Shown in pieces: positions 9,520 through 21,490 of a DNA stretch of 64,000 bases. The notes beneath the pieces are model-generated. The model was given only the letters and a program-made list of their open reading frames with translations, was not told the origin of the DNA and did not search any database. Both the position numbers and the translations under genes were made by a program. Numbering within the stretch: the first letter of the stretch is position 1; every line of letters starts with the position of its first letter. Source of the DNA: Synaphobranchus kaupii (taxonomy: Eukaryota; Chordata; Actinopteri; Anguilliformes; Synaphobranchidae). The stretch covers positions 20,679,381-20,743,380 of the forward strand of contig CM056389.1 in NCBI GenBank assembly GCA_029718625.1, read 5' to 3'.

Positions 9520-11410
9520 ATACACCCCGCCCCCCCCCCCCCCTCCCCCCTCCCCCCTCCGCTGGCCGTGGTGCCATATAGTCCGTCTGTGTCACGCTGC
9601 TCAAACACATACATTATTACTTAGATTGTTTCTTACAAATAGCCTACTGGTCCTCCAAAGTTATTATAAGTAATCTATAAAAATTAGAGTGTGGGGGGGG
9701 GGGGGGGGGGGGGGGGGTGAAAGTAGGGGAGGAGGAGGAAGAAGAAACGGAAGATGAAGGAGAAGGATCCGGACCGTTATGTGTGTCTAGCTGTTGGCGT
9801 CGCGCTTAAGAATCTTCTTCTCCAAGGGGCTCAACAGAAAGATGGTTCTGTTTTTATTTTTTTGTATTATTATTATTATTTTTTAAATACAGCATTGTTC
9901 CCCATTAAGCATAGCTGCCCCTCCCCGATTCGCTTTGCGCACTCCCACAGTTCCTTGTGGCTGCGACGCCGAGTCTGGACTCTTCACAGACAGGAACGTG
10001 TCCGTCCGTCTGTCTAACTTTGAAGAAGATTGTTTGCAGCCTGATTGATATTTAGTTTTTTGTTTTTTTTAAAGGTTTTTTAAAGTGTTATGACAGTTTA
10101 AAAAAAAAAGATTCAGAGGTGGAGGGAGGTTGGGGGAGGGGGGCGGAAGCATAAGGGGCAGAAATTTTTATTGGGATGGAATTCTGTGTTCCTGGTTATC
10201 CCGAATAAACGTTCCCTGTTCCCCACTGTACTGTCACCAAATTCCTTTAGTGATGCAATATACATATAGACGTGTTCTAAATTCCTTATTGCAGGCTGGT
10301 TATTATGGTATGTTAACCAAACCCTAGAAAGTACAAATTAACCACTAAATCCATCAAACTTTTATTATTTAACACAAACTTTCCCTGCAGTATAGAAAAC
10401 ACATGATGTGCCTGTAATCAGATTGCAATCAAATCTTTTTTTTTTTTTTTTTCCTTAAATCCTGTAGGCATTCTGAAAAAAGTGCACATTGCGAACTAAT
10501 CCCCAAACACCAGGAGTGCATTTTCCTAGCCTTGACATATGAGAGGCTTCCTTTGTCCAATCACGCATGAAAGCTTAACAAATAGACTAACAGAATCATC
10601 CAGTGCTTGACATCCAACACTCACTCACCTCTCTGCCAGAGACTCCTCACATCATTGCCAGTGTTGTGTCTGACTGTACAAAACATATTTCCATCATTCC
10701 TTTGGTGGGGGAAAAGAGAACAATGCCTCCCTCCCATATTAATCCAGTCTATTTTTTTTAACCATGGTGTAATAGTGGATACTGGCGCTTGCAGTCCAAG
10801 CCAGAAGTTAATTACAATATTTTTTAATTTAAAAACTTTTTTTTTTTGCAGTAGATAATAAATCCATTTGCACAACACTGAAGCACGAGCTTTTTCATCT
10901 AATCCTGTAAAAAAAGGTTTTATATTTTTCCAACGGGAATTATATTCCAAAATTAAGGTTACATATGTGTAGAATATATTTAATATGAATCTTATATAGT
11001 ACATGACTATAGATATTATTGATATATATTGGTGTTTAGTGTATGATGGTCTATATAAATAGCTTATTAGCAGTTCAAACGGTCACTTGCAGACAGTATG
11101 TCTTGTACTTTATGCAGCCAACACTTATCATTGATTCAACTTATTGTAATAAGAGTTTTCTTTGTTCCTTTTATTTTTCAACTGTTGATAATCTAATATA
11201 ATCATTTTTCTGTGGTTATTGCTTTAAAGAAATGCTTTATAACACAGTAATAGGTCTTAAGAGTGTTGTTCATATTGATCAGGATTCAAATCTGTATAAA
11301 GCAAAGTTTTCAAACTGATTGTAAATAGCACTAATGCTTTTTTTCTCCTTCAAAATTACACAATGGAATAATTCTGTAAACTGAATAAAGAATATTGAAG
11401 TGCTGACATC
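9520..11410 (+). other. ubl3: UBL3 3' untranslated region (inferred)
   Basis: From the UBL3 stop to the first well-placed poly(A) signal (AATAAA at 11384-11389). It includes a C run (9529-9545), a G run (about 9693-9717), a GA-rich stretch and long AT-rich sequence with many ATTTA-like elements. The extent is inferred from the signal; a long 3' UTR is usual for UBL3. Confidence 0.6.
11384..11389 (+). terminator. Poly(A) signal, probably UBL3
   Basis: AATAAA within CTGAATAAAGAATATTG, followed within 30 bases by a GT-rich stretch (GTGCTGACATCTGTGAGCTTG), the arrangement of a cleavage and polyadenylation site. Confidence 0.55.
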
Positions 11411-11542
11411 TGTGAGCTTGTTTCAGTTCAATGATTGGGCGATTCAGTTCAATTCTGTGATTCTTGTCCAGTACCTCAATAGTGTCAACTTGTAAACGTG
11501 TAAATAAAATCAGTATGTCAAATCAAATATTAAACAAAATCC

Positions 11543-11640
11543 AGTGGTGCAGTGGTTAGCACGGTCACCTCACAGCAAGAGGGTACCGAATTCGAATCCT
11601 GGCGAGGGCTTTTCTGTGCGGAGTTTGTATGTTCTTTTTT
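11543..11640 (+). mobile_element. tRNA-derived SINE fragment
   Basis: GTGGTGCAGTGGTTAGCACGG (box A-like) and GAATTCGAATCCTGGCG (box B-like GTTCGAATCC) are followed by TTCTGTGCGGAGTTTGTATG, which is typical after the tRNA head in fish SINEs. It breaks off in a T run at about 11634. TTTAAACACA follows. Confidence 0.7.
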
Positions 11641-13252
11641 TTTTTAAACACAGTAGCATCTGTAAATACTACTGACAGTTTTAAAATCATTTATTTAGCT
11701 AATAATCAGAGAAAATCATCTCTCATTTTGGTTAGCTGCGTTTCAATGGGAATTCTTGATGTGGTTCTTTATATGGCGACTAAATTTGACAAATGCTCTT
11801 GCAGGTCCCTGAGGATCTTCAACTAAACATGTCACTAGTAAACGTATGTTTCATATGAAAGGGAAATTGTGCTCTGAAAAATAAATGTTTATTTTCAAAT
11901 ATCGGTCAAAATAGATGTTTCTTTTAAAAGGAGACCAATCTGCAGGAGTTGTACTGGTGTCTAAAGGATTAAACTGTTAGGCTCTCAGGTCCAGCTCTTG
12001 CTTGCAGTTCTCAGTTTTAAGCACAGTAATGTACTTTCCCTGGCACTTTGCTTATATCTTTTATCTTCCTGAACCTATCCATCCATCTATCATTCTATCA
12101 TTCTCTCGATACATATTTTTTCTCTGGAGGGAAAAAGGTGGAGTATCCACGGGAGGATGACATCAGCACTGCTGAGCTTGTTTCAACAGGAAATTGAATT
12201 TGAATTTACAGCTGTCCCGTTAAAAAAAAAGAAAGAAAAAAAAAATGGCATGATCAGCTAAGGGCTCCAAATTCAGTCAATAATTTGAAGCAGATGGCCC
12301 AGCCTTCCACGCGCAAAATTGAAAGTCCGTGTCTAAGGGAGCCGGAACGTTGTCACGAGGATAGGTCAACCATCTACTGTTTGAACTTTTGCACCCCACT
12401 GCACATGAGAGACGCGATTAACATACTGAGTGAAACACCAAAGCCCCGCCCCCCCCCTCCACTCCCAGCCAAGGGACCCAATCACACTGACAGAAGCCTG
12501 AGGGGGTGACATCATCTTCTACAGCGGAATGTTCAGGCGTTACATTACAGCCACTGAGCAGGCACACCTCTCCAGAGTGACTTGCACAACTTTTTAACAT
12601 ATTGTCCATTTATACAGCTGGACATGCTGAAGAAATTCAGGTTAAGTAACATGCTTAGGGGGTACATGGCAGTGTGGGGGGGGGGGGGACCGTGGACGTT
12701 CAGGATGCCGCGTGCATGTGCACATCTGAACAGATGACGACCAAGGCTTATATAAGGGTTAAACTCATCCTAGATCGTAATAACTGCTGATCTAGGACCG
12801 GTTTAACTGTTTTAGCTCATAGTAGATGAGGTTAGGGTCTGGACAGAGGACACTGATCCTAGATCAACTCTCCTACTCTGAGATGTGTACGGGGCCCTGA
12901 TGCACGGTAATTGCTGATTTTTTTCGATGTCACTTCAAAAAAAAAAAATTTAAATAAATAAATTGAGAGTTGCTGGTTGTGGTTTATTGCCCTTTTAAAA
13001 ATGTGATCGCTTGCCAGGGAAATCTTATCCTATTTTATTCAAGTATTTTCCTCCTTCACAGATGTACTGAAACTGCTCCATGTGCCAACCCCCAGTCAAT
13101 ATCAGGGGTCATTTATCTCCCATGGATCCACACATAAACTCCCAAACCCCTACCTCATGAGACAGTTATGTAGTCATTATCCAATCATAACTGGTATTTG
13201 TGAAGGAACCCCAACCATTGTTTTTCTTGAAATCACCCACAGTGCTAGTGTT
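11641..13252. other. Intergenic, no gene seen
   Basis: AT-rich sequence with small homopolymer runs, a short dispersed-repeat motif at 12540-12600 and a G run at 12677-12688. Short open frames (for example 12285-12509) show no domain. Confidence 0.7.
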
Positions 13253-13549
13253 GGGCTGCGTCCCAATATTCTTCACTCCCCACCTCCCTTCCTCCACTCC
13301 CCCACTACCACTCCTCTCCTACCTGGAAGTTTGCAAAACTGTCTGAACGTTTCGAGTACAAGTATTTGCATGTACAGTATACAATGTACCTGACATTACG
13401 GTTTGCATTAAGACATTAATTCATATGTAACCATACGCAGGTAACATGTGATCAGCGACATTAGATTAAAACACAAAGATCCCGCTCCAGGGCACGGAGT
13501 AGAGGAGGTGGTAGTGGAGGGAGCATTTTTCCAGTATTGGGACGCACCC
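13253..13549. mobile_element. Foldback MITE, copy 1
   Basis: Left end GGGCTGCGTCCCAAT and right end ATTGGGACGCACCC are near-perfect inverted repeats. The arms continue inward as CTCCCCACCTCCCTTCC and its complement-like GGAGTAGAGGAGGTGG. A second copy of the family is at 13858-14135. Confidence 0.8.
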
Positions 13550-13708
13550 TTGGGCTTGTTTTATAAGAGGATGTTGCCTATTGGTCTCCCAGGAGCCTGG
13601 CTTCACTCCTCAGAGCCTGGTTTTCAGGCTTAGTTTTGTGAATGGTGAACGGCCCCTGAATGAAGCCCACATTCCCGGGAAACGAGCTTATCTGTGTCAA
13701 CTCTCTGC

Positions 13709-13800
13709 CTGTGTGTGTGTGTGTGTGTGCGCGCATACATTTGTAAGTGTGTGCGTGCATTTCTGTGCACATGCATTTTTTTGTGTGTGAGCGTGTGTTC
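13709..13800 (+). repeat. GT-rich microsatellite
   Basis: A pure GT run of about 20 bases at 13709-13730 is followed by GT-rich sequence. It lies between the two related MITE copies. Confidence 0.9.
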
Positions 13801-13857
13801 CTGCTTTGTAGCCTGTCGAACGGTTTAGCGCCTCTACGGGGTGAGCGGTGTTGGGTT

Positions 13858-14135
13858 CGAACACAGAGTCCCAACATTCTTCACTCCGCACCTCCTTTCC
13901 TCCACTCCTCTCCCAGTATGCAAAACTGCCTGTACGTTTCGAGTACAAGTAGTTGCATGTACGGTATACAACATACCTGACATTGCGGTTTGCCAGTCAT
14001 TATTTAATATGTAATCCATTAAATATGCAATTAGAAACATTAGATTGTTCACAAAGATCGGTTTCTGGGGCACGGAGGAGAGGAGGTGGTAGTGGAGGAA
14101 AGGAGGGTGCATTTTTCCAGTATTGGGACGCACCC
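13858..14135. mobile_element. Foldback MITE, copy 2
   Basis: Shares with copy 1 the internal segments GTTTCGAGTACAAGTA, CATACCTGACATT and GGAGGTGGTAGTGGAGG, and the right end ATTGGGACGCACCC. The left terminal repeat is eroded to AGTCCCAACATTCTTCACTCC. Confidence 0.8.
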
Positions 14136-14260
14136 AGATTATACTCACCACATACTTCGCTCCTCAGTCCCCACAGCTTCTTAACCCCAAGGTGCCAGCT
14201 TTCGGCTCTCAACCTCAGCACCAGATATAATGTCGCCCTCTGGTGATACCTATAAAAAGC

Positions 14261-15719
14261 GCAAAATTAAAACCACCCGGATGTATTCCCCATAGGTTTC
14301 TATCGGCTTCGCTGTCTCTACATTATACTCTTAGCTTAACCCTCGTACTGCCCTTGGGTAAAAAATGACCCTAAATCATTTTTTTAAATAATTTGCATTA
14401 AATTCAAGGACTTTTCCTGGAGTGACTCTACCATTATAAAACGTTTAACATTTTTTTAATCCTGTAGTCACAATCAAAATGATGTGCCACACATCTATTA
14501 CAGCAAAAAATAAATAAATTTAAAAAAAGTTATGTATTTTGTAATAAGTGGTGTACACTGAAGAAATACAGTGGGTCTGGACTGTGAAGTAGAAAAGCAC
14601 AGCTATTCACTGATTTATTGACGCATGACAGATTGTTTCTACATGAAAAATGTAATTAGGGTTTAAAATGGAATGTGGAAGCTTTATCAAGGGGTCTGGT
14701 GAGGGTGGGTCATTTTTTACCCTGTGGAAACGGGGTGCATACATACATAATATGAAGACAACACAAGGGTTAACTACAGGAGGTTCCTGCTTTTCAACAT
14801 GGCCCTAGTGGCCATTCACAGGGGAGTGGCTGGGCCGGAATGCACCATGGTCAACTTATTGTACCGTACTGACAAAGTATGTCTTAACAGTGAGCTTTAT
14901 CTGGTCGTTTACATCATATACATTTGCAATGGAACCTGCTTATTAAACAACTCACTCTCTCGCTGTTCCCTGATTACTGTGTCAACAGCATAGAGCGTCA
15001 ACACTCACACCCATGCCTTGGTAACTACTGACGAGTGAGGATGGAGGATGTGGTGCGACCGGTGCATTCAGTGTGCGTCTGTTGCCCTCTGGTGGCCACG
15101 AATAAGTACTGCTGCCGTGCGGAGCCGCTCCTTTCTCAAAAGTGGTTGAGAACAGTGCTTAAAAATTAAGGACTTAATGAACAATAATCATGTGAATTTA
15201 ACACGTATTTTCTGTCCACTCTCTTTCAAGGACACTCCTCACTCCTTATAATAATAATAATAATGCATTTTATTCATGATGTGCTTTTCATAGACCCAAA
15301 GAACTGGATACAAACAATTGTTCAAACATACTGTATAGTCTTCTCATTTTATACATTTCTCAGTGTGGCGCTCATCAGGCAACCCCACTGAGCATGGACA
15401 AGCCCATGGGCCTGCATCGCATGCAGCTGCATAGGGTGGTCTTCCTCCGATTCCGCTCTTTGCGTGTTTGGCGATGGTGTGTCGAGAGAATCAGGTGGTT
15501 GAGCCATGTGTTTCGAAGGAAAGCCGTTGGTTTGCACTGAGATAACATACCCATGTGTCCAGTGCAGTGGGGTTGTTTAAAAAACAGTTTGGGGAGACAA
15601 TTGGAGATTCCAAATTGGGGTGAAAATTGGATACAGACAGCCCCATATGTTGGGCGCCAAATTATTAAGGAAAAAAAAAAACATGCGACTCCAAGGCCAC
15701 AACTGCACATGAGATGAGT
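14261..15719. repeat. Tandem triplication, unit 1 (about 1459 bp)
   Basis: The unit begins GCAAAATTAAAAC and ends TGAGATGAGT. In order it contains a TTAA-flanked MITE, a segment with ATGGCCCTAGTGGCCATTCA, a block ending GTCTGTTGCCCTCTGGTGG, a TAA microsatellite (about 15246-15265) and a block with GTGTTTGGCGATGGTGT. The whole order recurs at 15720 and 17201. No coding function is supported; minus-strand frames in the last block recur only because the DNA does. Confidence 0.92.
14336..14773. mobile_element. TTAA-flanked MITE, in unit 1
   Basis: TTAA at 14336-14339 and 14770-14773. Inside, the left end is CCCTCGTACTGCCCTTGGG and the right end, read inverted, CCCTTGTGTTGTCTTC. Subterminal GGTAAAAAATGACCC and GGGTCATTTTTTACCC form a further inverted pair. 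TTAA plus a CCC terminus fits a piggyBac-type non-autonomous element. Confidence 0.75.
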
Positions 15720-17200
15720 GCAAAATTAAAACTGGTTCGGATGTATTCCCCATAACTTTCTTTTGGCCTGTCTGTACATGTTATATACTCTAAGCTTAAC
15801 CTTCGCGTTTCTCTTCGGTCAAAAATGACCCTTTTCTGAGTTTAACAGCAGTGAAAACCCCATAAATAAAAAATTTTCATGATTATATTCAATGACTTTT
15901 CCTGGAGTGGACTTTTTAATCCTGCAGTTACGAATTCAAAAGTCACAATCAAAATTATGTGCCACTGCAAAAAATTACAGCAAAAAAAAAAAAGAGAGAA
16001 AAGAATGATTATGGATTTTGTAATAAAAACGAGTGGTGTCTGTCTGGACTGAAGTCAAAAAGGGCAGTTATTTACCGATTTACTGATGAATGACAGGTTG
16101 TTTTGACATGAAAAATGGATTTAGGGTTTAAAATGGAATGTGGAAGCTTTATCAAGGGGTCTGGTGAGGGTGGGTCATTTTTGACCCTGTGGAAACGGGG
16201 TGCATACATACATAATATGAAGACAACACAAGGGTTAACTACAGGAGGTTCCTGCTTTTCAACATGGCCCTAGTGGCCATTCACAGGGGAGTGGCTGGGC
16301 CGGAATGCACCATGGTCAACTTATTGTACCGTACTGACAAAGTATGCTCTTAGTCTTAACAGTGAGCTTTATCTGGTCGTTTACATCATATACATTTGCA
16401 ATGGAACCTGCTTATTAAACAACTCACTCTCTCGCTGTTCCCTGATTACTGTGTCAACAGCATAGAGCGTCAACACTCACACCCATGCCTTGGTAACTAC
16501 TGACGAGTGAGGATGGAGGATGTGGTGCGACCGGTGCATTCAGTGTGCGTCTGTTGCCCTCTGGTGGCCACGAATAAGTACTGCTGCCGTGCGGAGCCGC
16601 TCCTTTCTCAAAAGTGGTTCAGAACAGTGCTTAAAAATTAAGGACTTAATGAACAATAATCATGTGAATTTAACACGTATTTTATGTCCACTCTCAAGGA
16701 CACTCCTCACTCCTTAATATAATAATAATAATAATAATAATAATGCATTTTATTCATGATGTGCTTTTCATAGACCCAAAGAACTGGATACAAACAATTG
16801 TTCAAACATACTGTATAGTCTTCTCATTTTATACATTTCTCAGTGTGGCGCTCATCAGGCAACCCCACTGAGCATGGACAAGCCCATGGGCCTGCATCGC
16901 ATGCAGCTGCATAGGGTGGTCTTCCTCCGATTCCACTTTTTGCGTGTTTGGCGATGGTGTCGAGAGAATCAGGTGGTTGAGCCATGTGTTTCGAAGGAAA
17001 GCCGTGGGTCTGCACTGAGATAACATACCCATGTGTCCAGTGCAGTGGGGTTGTTTAAAAAACACGGTTTGGGGAGACAATTGGAGATTCCAAATTGGGG
17101 TGAAAATTGGATACAGACAGCCCCATATGTTGGGCGCCAAATTATTAAGGAAAAAAAAAAAACATGCGACTCCAAGGCCACAACTGCACATGAGATGAGT
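15720..17200. repeat. Tandem triplication, unit 2 (about 1481 bp)
   Basis: Nearly identical to unit 1 over the second half (for example 16270-16700 against 14790-15230, and 16745-17200 against 15265-15719). The MITE portion is closer to unit 3 than to unit 1: both start their TIR with CCTTCGCGTTTC and contain CTGAGTTTAACAGCAGTG. Confidence 0.92.
15796..16238. mobile_element. TTAA-flanked MITE, in unit 2
   Basis: TTAA at 15796-15799 and 16235-16238. The left end reads CCTTCGCGTTTCTCTTCGG and subterminal GGTCAAAAATGACCC pairs with GGGTCATTTTTGACCC near the right end. Same family and relative position as the copies in units 1 and 3. Confidence 0.75.
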
Positions 17201-18665
17201 GCAAAATTAAAACTGGTTCGGATGTGTTCCCCATAGCTTTCTTTTGGCCTGTCTGTACATGTTATATACTCTAAGCTTAACCTTCGCGTTTCCCTTCGGT
17301 CAAAAATGACCCTTTTCTGAGTTTAACAGCAGTGAAAACCCCATAAATAAAAAAATTTCATGATTATATTCAATGACTTTTCCTGGAGTGGACTTTTTAA
17401 TCCCGCAGTTACAAAATCAAAAGTCACAATCAAAATTATGTGCCACTGCAAAAAATTACAGCAAAAAAAAAAAAGAGAGAAAAGAATGATTATGGATTTT
17501 GTAATAAAAACGAGTGGTGTCTGTCTGGACTGAAGTCAAAAAGGGCAGTTATTTACCGATTTATTGACGAATGACAGGTTGTTTTGACATGAAAGATGGA
17601 TTTAGGGTTTAAAATGGAATGAAGAAGCTTTATCACAAGGGGTCTGGTGAGGGTGGGTAATTTTTGACCCTGTACACACGGGGTGCATGCATACATTATA
17701 CTAAGACAACACAACGGTTAACTACAGGAGGTTGCTTCTCAACGTGGCGCTAGTTTTGTAACTGCGCTCTCTCCACTGACGTGAGCGGGAGAAAGAGAGG
17801 CATGGCCCGTTTAAGATCGAGCGCGTCTAAACCTGCAAGCCAGGGCTGGGGGACAAAGGCGGCTTTTTGCATACAACGCTGTATCACCTTAAACACGGAC
17901 TTATTTACACCATGAAATGTGACCATCACACCCCTCCATTGCTTTTAGCCTCCATCCCTTTAAAAGGGTGAAATGCTGTTTTTGACACACGTGTATGCTG
18001 TGGCACGCGACTTGAAACGGAATGGGATTTACTCCTCCTTCAGGGCTGAAACGGAAACGGGAGTCCACTGTTCCTGCTCTTCACACATGGGCATTCGCAG
18101 GTGAACAGCTGGGCCGGACTGCACCACGGTCAACTTATTGTACCGTACTGACAAAGTATGCTCTTAGTCTTAACAGTGAGCTTTATCTGGCCGTTTACAT
18201 CATTTACATTTGCAATGGAACCCGCTTATTAAACAACTCACACTCTCGCTGTTCCCTGATTACTGTGTCAACAGCATAGAGCATCAACACTCACACCCAT
18301 GCCTTGGTAACTACTGACGAGTGAGGATGGAGGATGTGGTGCGACCTGGTGCATTCAGTGTGCGTCTGTTGCCCTCTGGTGGCCACGAATAAGTACTGCT
18401 GCCGTGCGGAGCCGCTCCTTTCTCAAAAGTGGTTGAGAATAGTGCTTAAAAATTAAGGACTTAATGAACAATAATCATGTGAATTTAACACTTATTTTCT
18501 GTCCACTTTCTTTTAAGCACACTCCTCACTCCTTATAATAATAATAATAATAATAATAACAAAGCATTTTATTCATGATGTGCTTTTCATAGACCCAAAG
18601 CACTGGATGCAGACAATCGTTCAAACATATTGTATAGTCTTCTCATTTTATACAGTTCTAAGTGT
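17201..18665. repeat. Tandem triplication, unit 3 (longer centre, truncated end)
   Basis: Starts GCAAAATTAAAACTGG like unit 2. Between 17745 and about 18090 it has extra sequence (for example GCGGGAGAAAGAGAGGCATG and GGAACCCGCTT-like blocks downstream) where units 1 and 2 jump straight from AACATGGCCCTAGTGG to the CATTCACAGG block. It stops at about 18665 and lacks the last roughly 355 bases of the other units. Confidence 0.88.
17277..17721. mobile_element. TTAA-flanked MITE, in unit 3
   Basis: TTAA at 17277-17280 and 17718-17721, with left end CCTTCGCGTTTCCCTTCGG. The right TIR is slightly more diverged (ACAACACAACGG) than in units 1 and 2. Confidence 0.72.
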
Positions 18666-18859
18666 AACACAACTGAATTGCAGATTATTTCCACAATAAA
18701 TGGTTGGAATTTGACACTTTGACGTGGAACATAATGTGTGACTGACATAATGTGTGATCTTCAGATGGTAAGATAACTGCTGACGAGTGAGGGAGGAGGA
18801 CGCACAACCAGTGCATTGTGGGTCTGTTGCTCTCTGGTGGCCAGGGGTGAATTGATTGA

Positions 18860-19206
18860 GGCTTTTAAATTCTAAAAAGGGGATTAACAAAGTAACTACA
18901 AGATATTTTTTAAGTTGAGTTCTGTCAGTAGAACGAGGGGGCATAGATGGAAATTAGCAAAAGGTAAATTCAGCAGGGACATAAGGAAGTACTTCTTCAC
19001 ACAGAGAGTAGTCGCTGTGTGGAATAGCTTGCTAGGTCATGTAGCTCAGGCAGAAACTCTGGGTGTTTTCAAAATCAGACTTGATATTGTGCTAGATACT
19101 ATCTAGATTGTAGGTGAGCGCGAGGTACCCTTTAGTGGTAGGAAAATGGTGAGCATTGTTGGGCTTGAATGGCCTGTTCTCGTCATTAAGTTATGTTATG
19201 TTATTT
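18860..19206 (+). mobile_element. LINE 3' end (jockey-superfamily type)
   Basis: The 3' end of a non-LTR retrotransposon, comprising the last part of its ORF2 and a tail with AATGGCCTGTTCTCGTC and a GTTATGTTATGTTA repeat end. Truncated at the 5' side, as is usual for such elements. Confidence 0.75.
18915..19106 (+). pseudogene. LINE ORF2 C-terminal fragment
   Basis: The frame reads RGHRWKLAKGKFSRDIRKYF then FTQRVVAVWNSL and FKIRLDIVLD. This is the RGHxxKL...FFxxRVVxxWNSLP...FKxRLD pattern found at the C-terminus of many fish LINE reverse transcriptases. The RT core is absent, so this is a 5'-truncated copy. Confidence 0.75.
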
Positions 19207-19526
19207 AAAAACACAGGACCAGGTTACATTAAATAATTTAGGAAACATTGGGTAGCATTGCTTTGGAATAGAACTTGCTTCATTTGTGTGAGTTAAGATA
19301 GCCTATATTGTTTGTTGTAACTTGGTCTCATTTTGACATCAATACTTCTAATGGGAGGCCTAGATTTTGCTAGTTTTATTATCGATAATGCTTTGTATGC
19401 CTGAGTGCTCATTGGCATTTTTTGTTGATATAATTTATTTTTGCACTGTGCTCATTTTGTAACTGATAATGCATATAAATGTATGAACCATAAAATAATA
19501 AAATCTAGATTGAGAGATGCATACAC

Positions 19527-21267
19527 CAGAGGAGGCTCCTCCATGGAGGCAAGGGGGGCACTGCCTCCTCAAAATAAAAAATAAAAAATATATTTGAAAA
19601 ACTCCTTATGAGAATTAAGCGTAATCAATCAGATTAATAAAACAAATACGAATAAAAACACGTGAGAGGAAGAGGGCGATTATTTTGCATCATATTCTTA
19701 GTTTAAATTGTGACAGAAACAGTGACCTCTACTGGCCGGAAAGGGAAATAGAGTAAACGCTCCTCGGAGACAAATCTCAAATTTGCCTCAGAGGAGCAGC
19801 TCATCGTCTGTTATACTTATGTATCAAAGACCTGGGGCCACATGTATAAACAGTGCTGAGCAGATAAATGCCCTCAGAAAGCAGCGTAAGCGAGTTTCCA
19901 TGCAGAAATTCAGTGTCTGTACACTAATGTCTCTCTGTACACCGGTAGCTAAATATCCAATGGGCAGAATTATTGTTTGTGGGCATGGAGCATGAAATTG
20001 GCAGGAAAAAGCGAAAGAGAAAATTGCAAAAATAACAAACGTAGCAAATTATCGGGGATTGAACAACAACAATGTCATAGACTGTAAAAAATTGGTTGCC
20101 ACCGTTTGCTAGCTACTGATTATTCAGGGATAGAGTCAAGCAAGTTTTGAATACGAAGGAGCTAACCAGTAGCAGACCTGTAGTGAAATGTTAAAATATT
20201 TGATTAGTACATTGCTATGACCATCGTTTAACGTTACAGGATAATTCCGTTTCTTTCCGACTTGGATTTGTTTACGAACCATTTCCACCATTCTGATTGG
20301 TAATATAATAATAATTTGTCACATTTTTCGTTTTCGAACCCCGGGAACCGCTCCATTCTGTTTTACAATGGAGTCTCTTGGAGCATATTTAGATAATGTT
20401 ACAGGTTAAATTTACCTCAAACAAGTCCAGTTTATATATAAACCTCTAATTTGGAAGTGAAAACGAGTGTAAAGGTTTTTTATTAAACCGAAATTAAAAT
20501 TTAAATATATTCAGTTGAACGTGCAGAGTTGACTTAACGCTATCGTACTTGCCTATTCTGTGTGCACTAAAATGTAGTGTGTGGTTCACTTTATGAGCTA
20601 ACATCCAAATTGAAAACATGTTGCAATGCTGATTACTCATCAGACTATTGGGAGGATATGAAGTCTCTTCACTTTGATGACCACTCATATTTATTTGAAC
20701 TGGAATACAGGGAATACTCTGTGTCTTGCCTTTCTGTCTCAGCCTCCATTCTCCCTCCATCCTCTTCAATTTGATTCAGCTCTTTGTCTGTATATTCCGG
20801 TTCAAATAAATAGGGGTGGGTAACAGCATGTTATTTGTAATGATTGTTCTGCCATTTATTCTACAGCCACTAGCTGAAAGTAAGCAATTTAAAGTGTATA
20901 CTTTAACTTGTAATAAACATTTTCCCATTATGGAAATTGTTTACCTGTGTAGTCTTTCCTTTTAAATCAGATATCTATTTAAAAAAATATGTCAGGTGTG
21001 TCAAAAAAGAAAAAGAAGTAAAATAAGTTATATAGGTTTGCAATAACACTTCCAAAATCTCTGGCTGTACCTGTTACCACTTTTACAGACCTGGCTGTTG
21101 CTGAACTACTGGTAGAATTAAGTTGTATCCTCCCCCAAAAGTCACCAAAACGAACCATTTTAGGGTGATTACACCTAACGTTTTCTTTCGGGGGAGCATG
21201 CCCCCGGACCCCCCCAACTTAAACCTTGTCCTGCCTCCTCAGTTTTGCAACCCACCAGCCGCCAATG
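19527..21267. mobile_element. hAT element, non-autonomous or decayed
   Basis: Termini CAGAGGAGGCTCC and (inverted) CATTGGCGGCTGG are partial inverted repeats of the CAG..GGCGGCT hAT type. Flanking octamers GCATACAC (19519-19526) and GCATACGC (21268-21275) match at 7 of 8 and fit the 8-bp hAT target duplication. No transposase domain is visible inside. Confidence 0.75.
19945..20040 (+). repeat. Direct repeat copy A (about 96 bp)
   Basis: GTAGCTAAATATCCAATGGG through GCATGGAGCATGAAATTGGC and on to ATTGCAAAAATAACAAAC is repeated almost exactly at 21393-21490. This copy lies inside the hAT element. Confidence 0.9.
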
Positions 21268-21392
21268 GCATACGCATCGGCAAACATATACATTCTAGCT
21301 GAAAGAAACACAAAGGCTTGGATTCAGGAGAGCATAATCATTTTGTGTACCCTGCGATTGGCTGATATGATCAGTCGTTGTTATTGGCAGTT

Positions 21393-21490
21393 GTAGCTAA
21401 ATATCCAATGGGCAGAATTATTGTTTGTGGGCATGGAGCATGAAATTGGCAGGAAACAGAGAAAGAGAAAATTGCAAATAAATATCAAAC
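21393..21490 (+). repeat. Direct repeat copy B (about 98 bp)
   Basis: Near-identical to 19945-20040 but lying about 120 bases beyond the right end of the hAT element, so the repeat spans the element boundary. Confidence 0.9.

Noticed and set aside
15375..17191. Paired minus-strand frames (about 111 and 120 codons) that look conserved
   Set aside because: The similarity comes from the tandem triplication of the DNA. Differences include frame changes, and no domain is visible.
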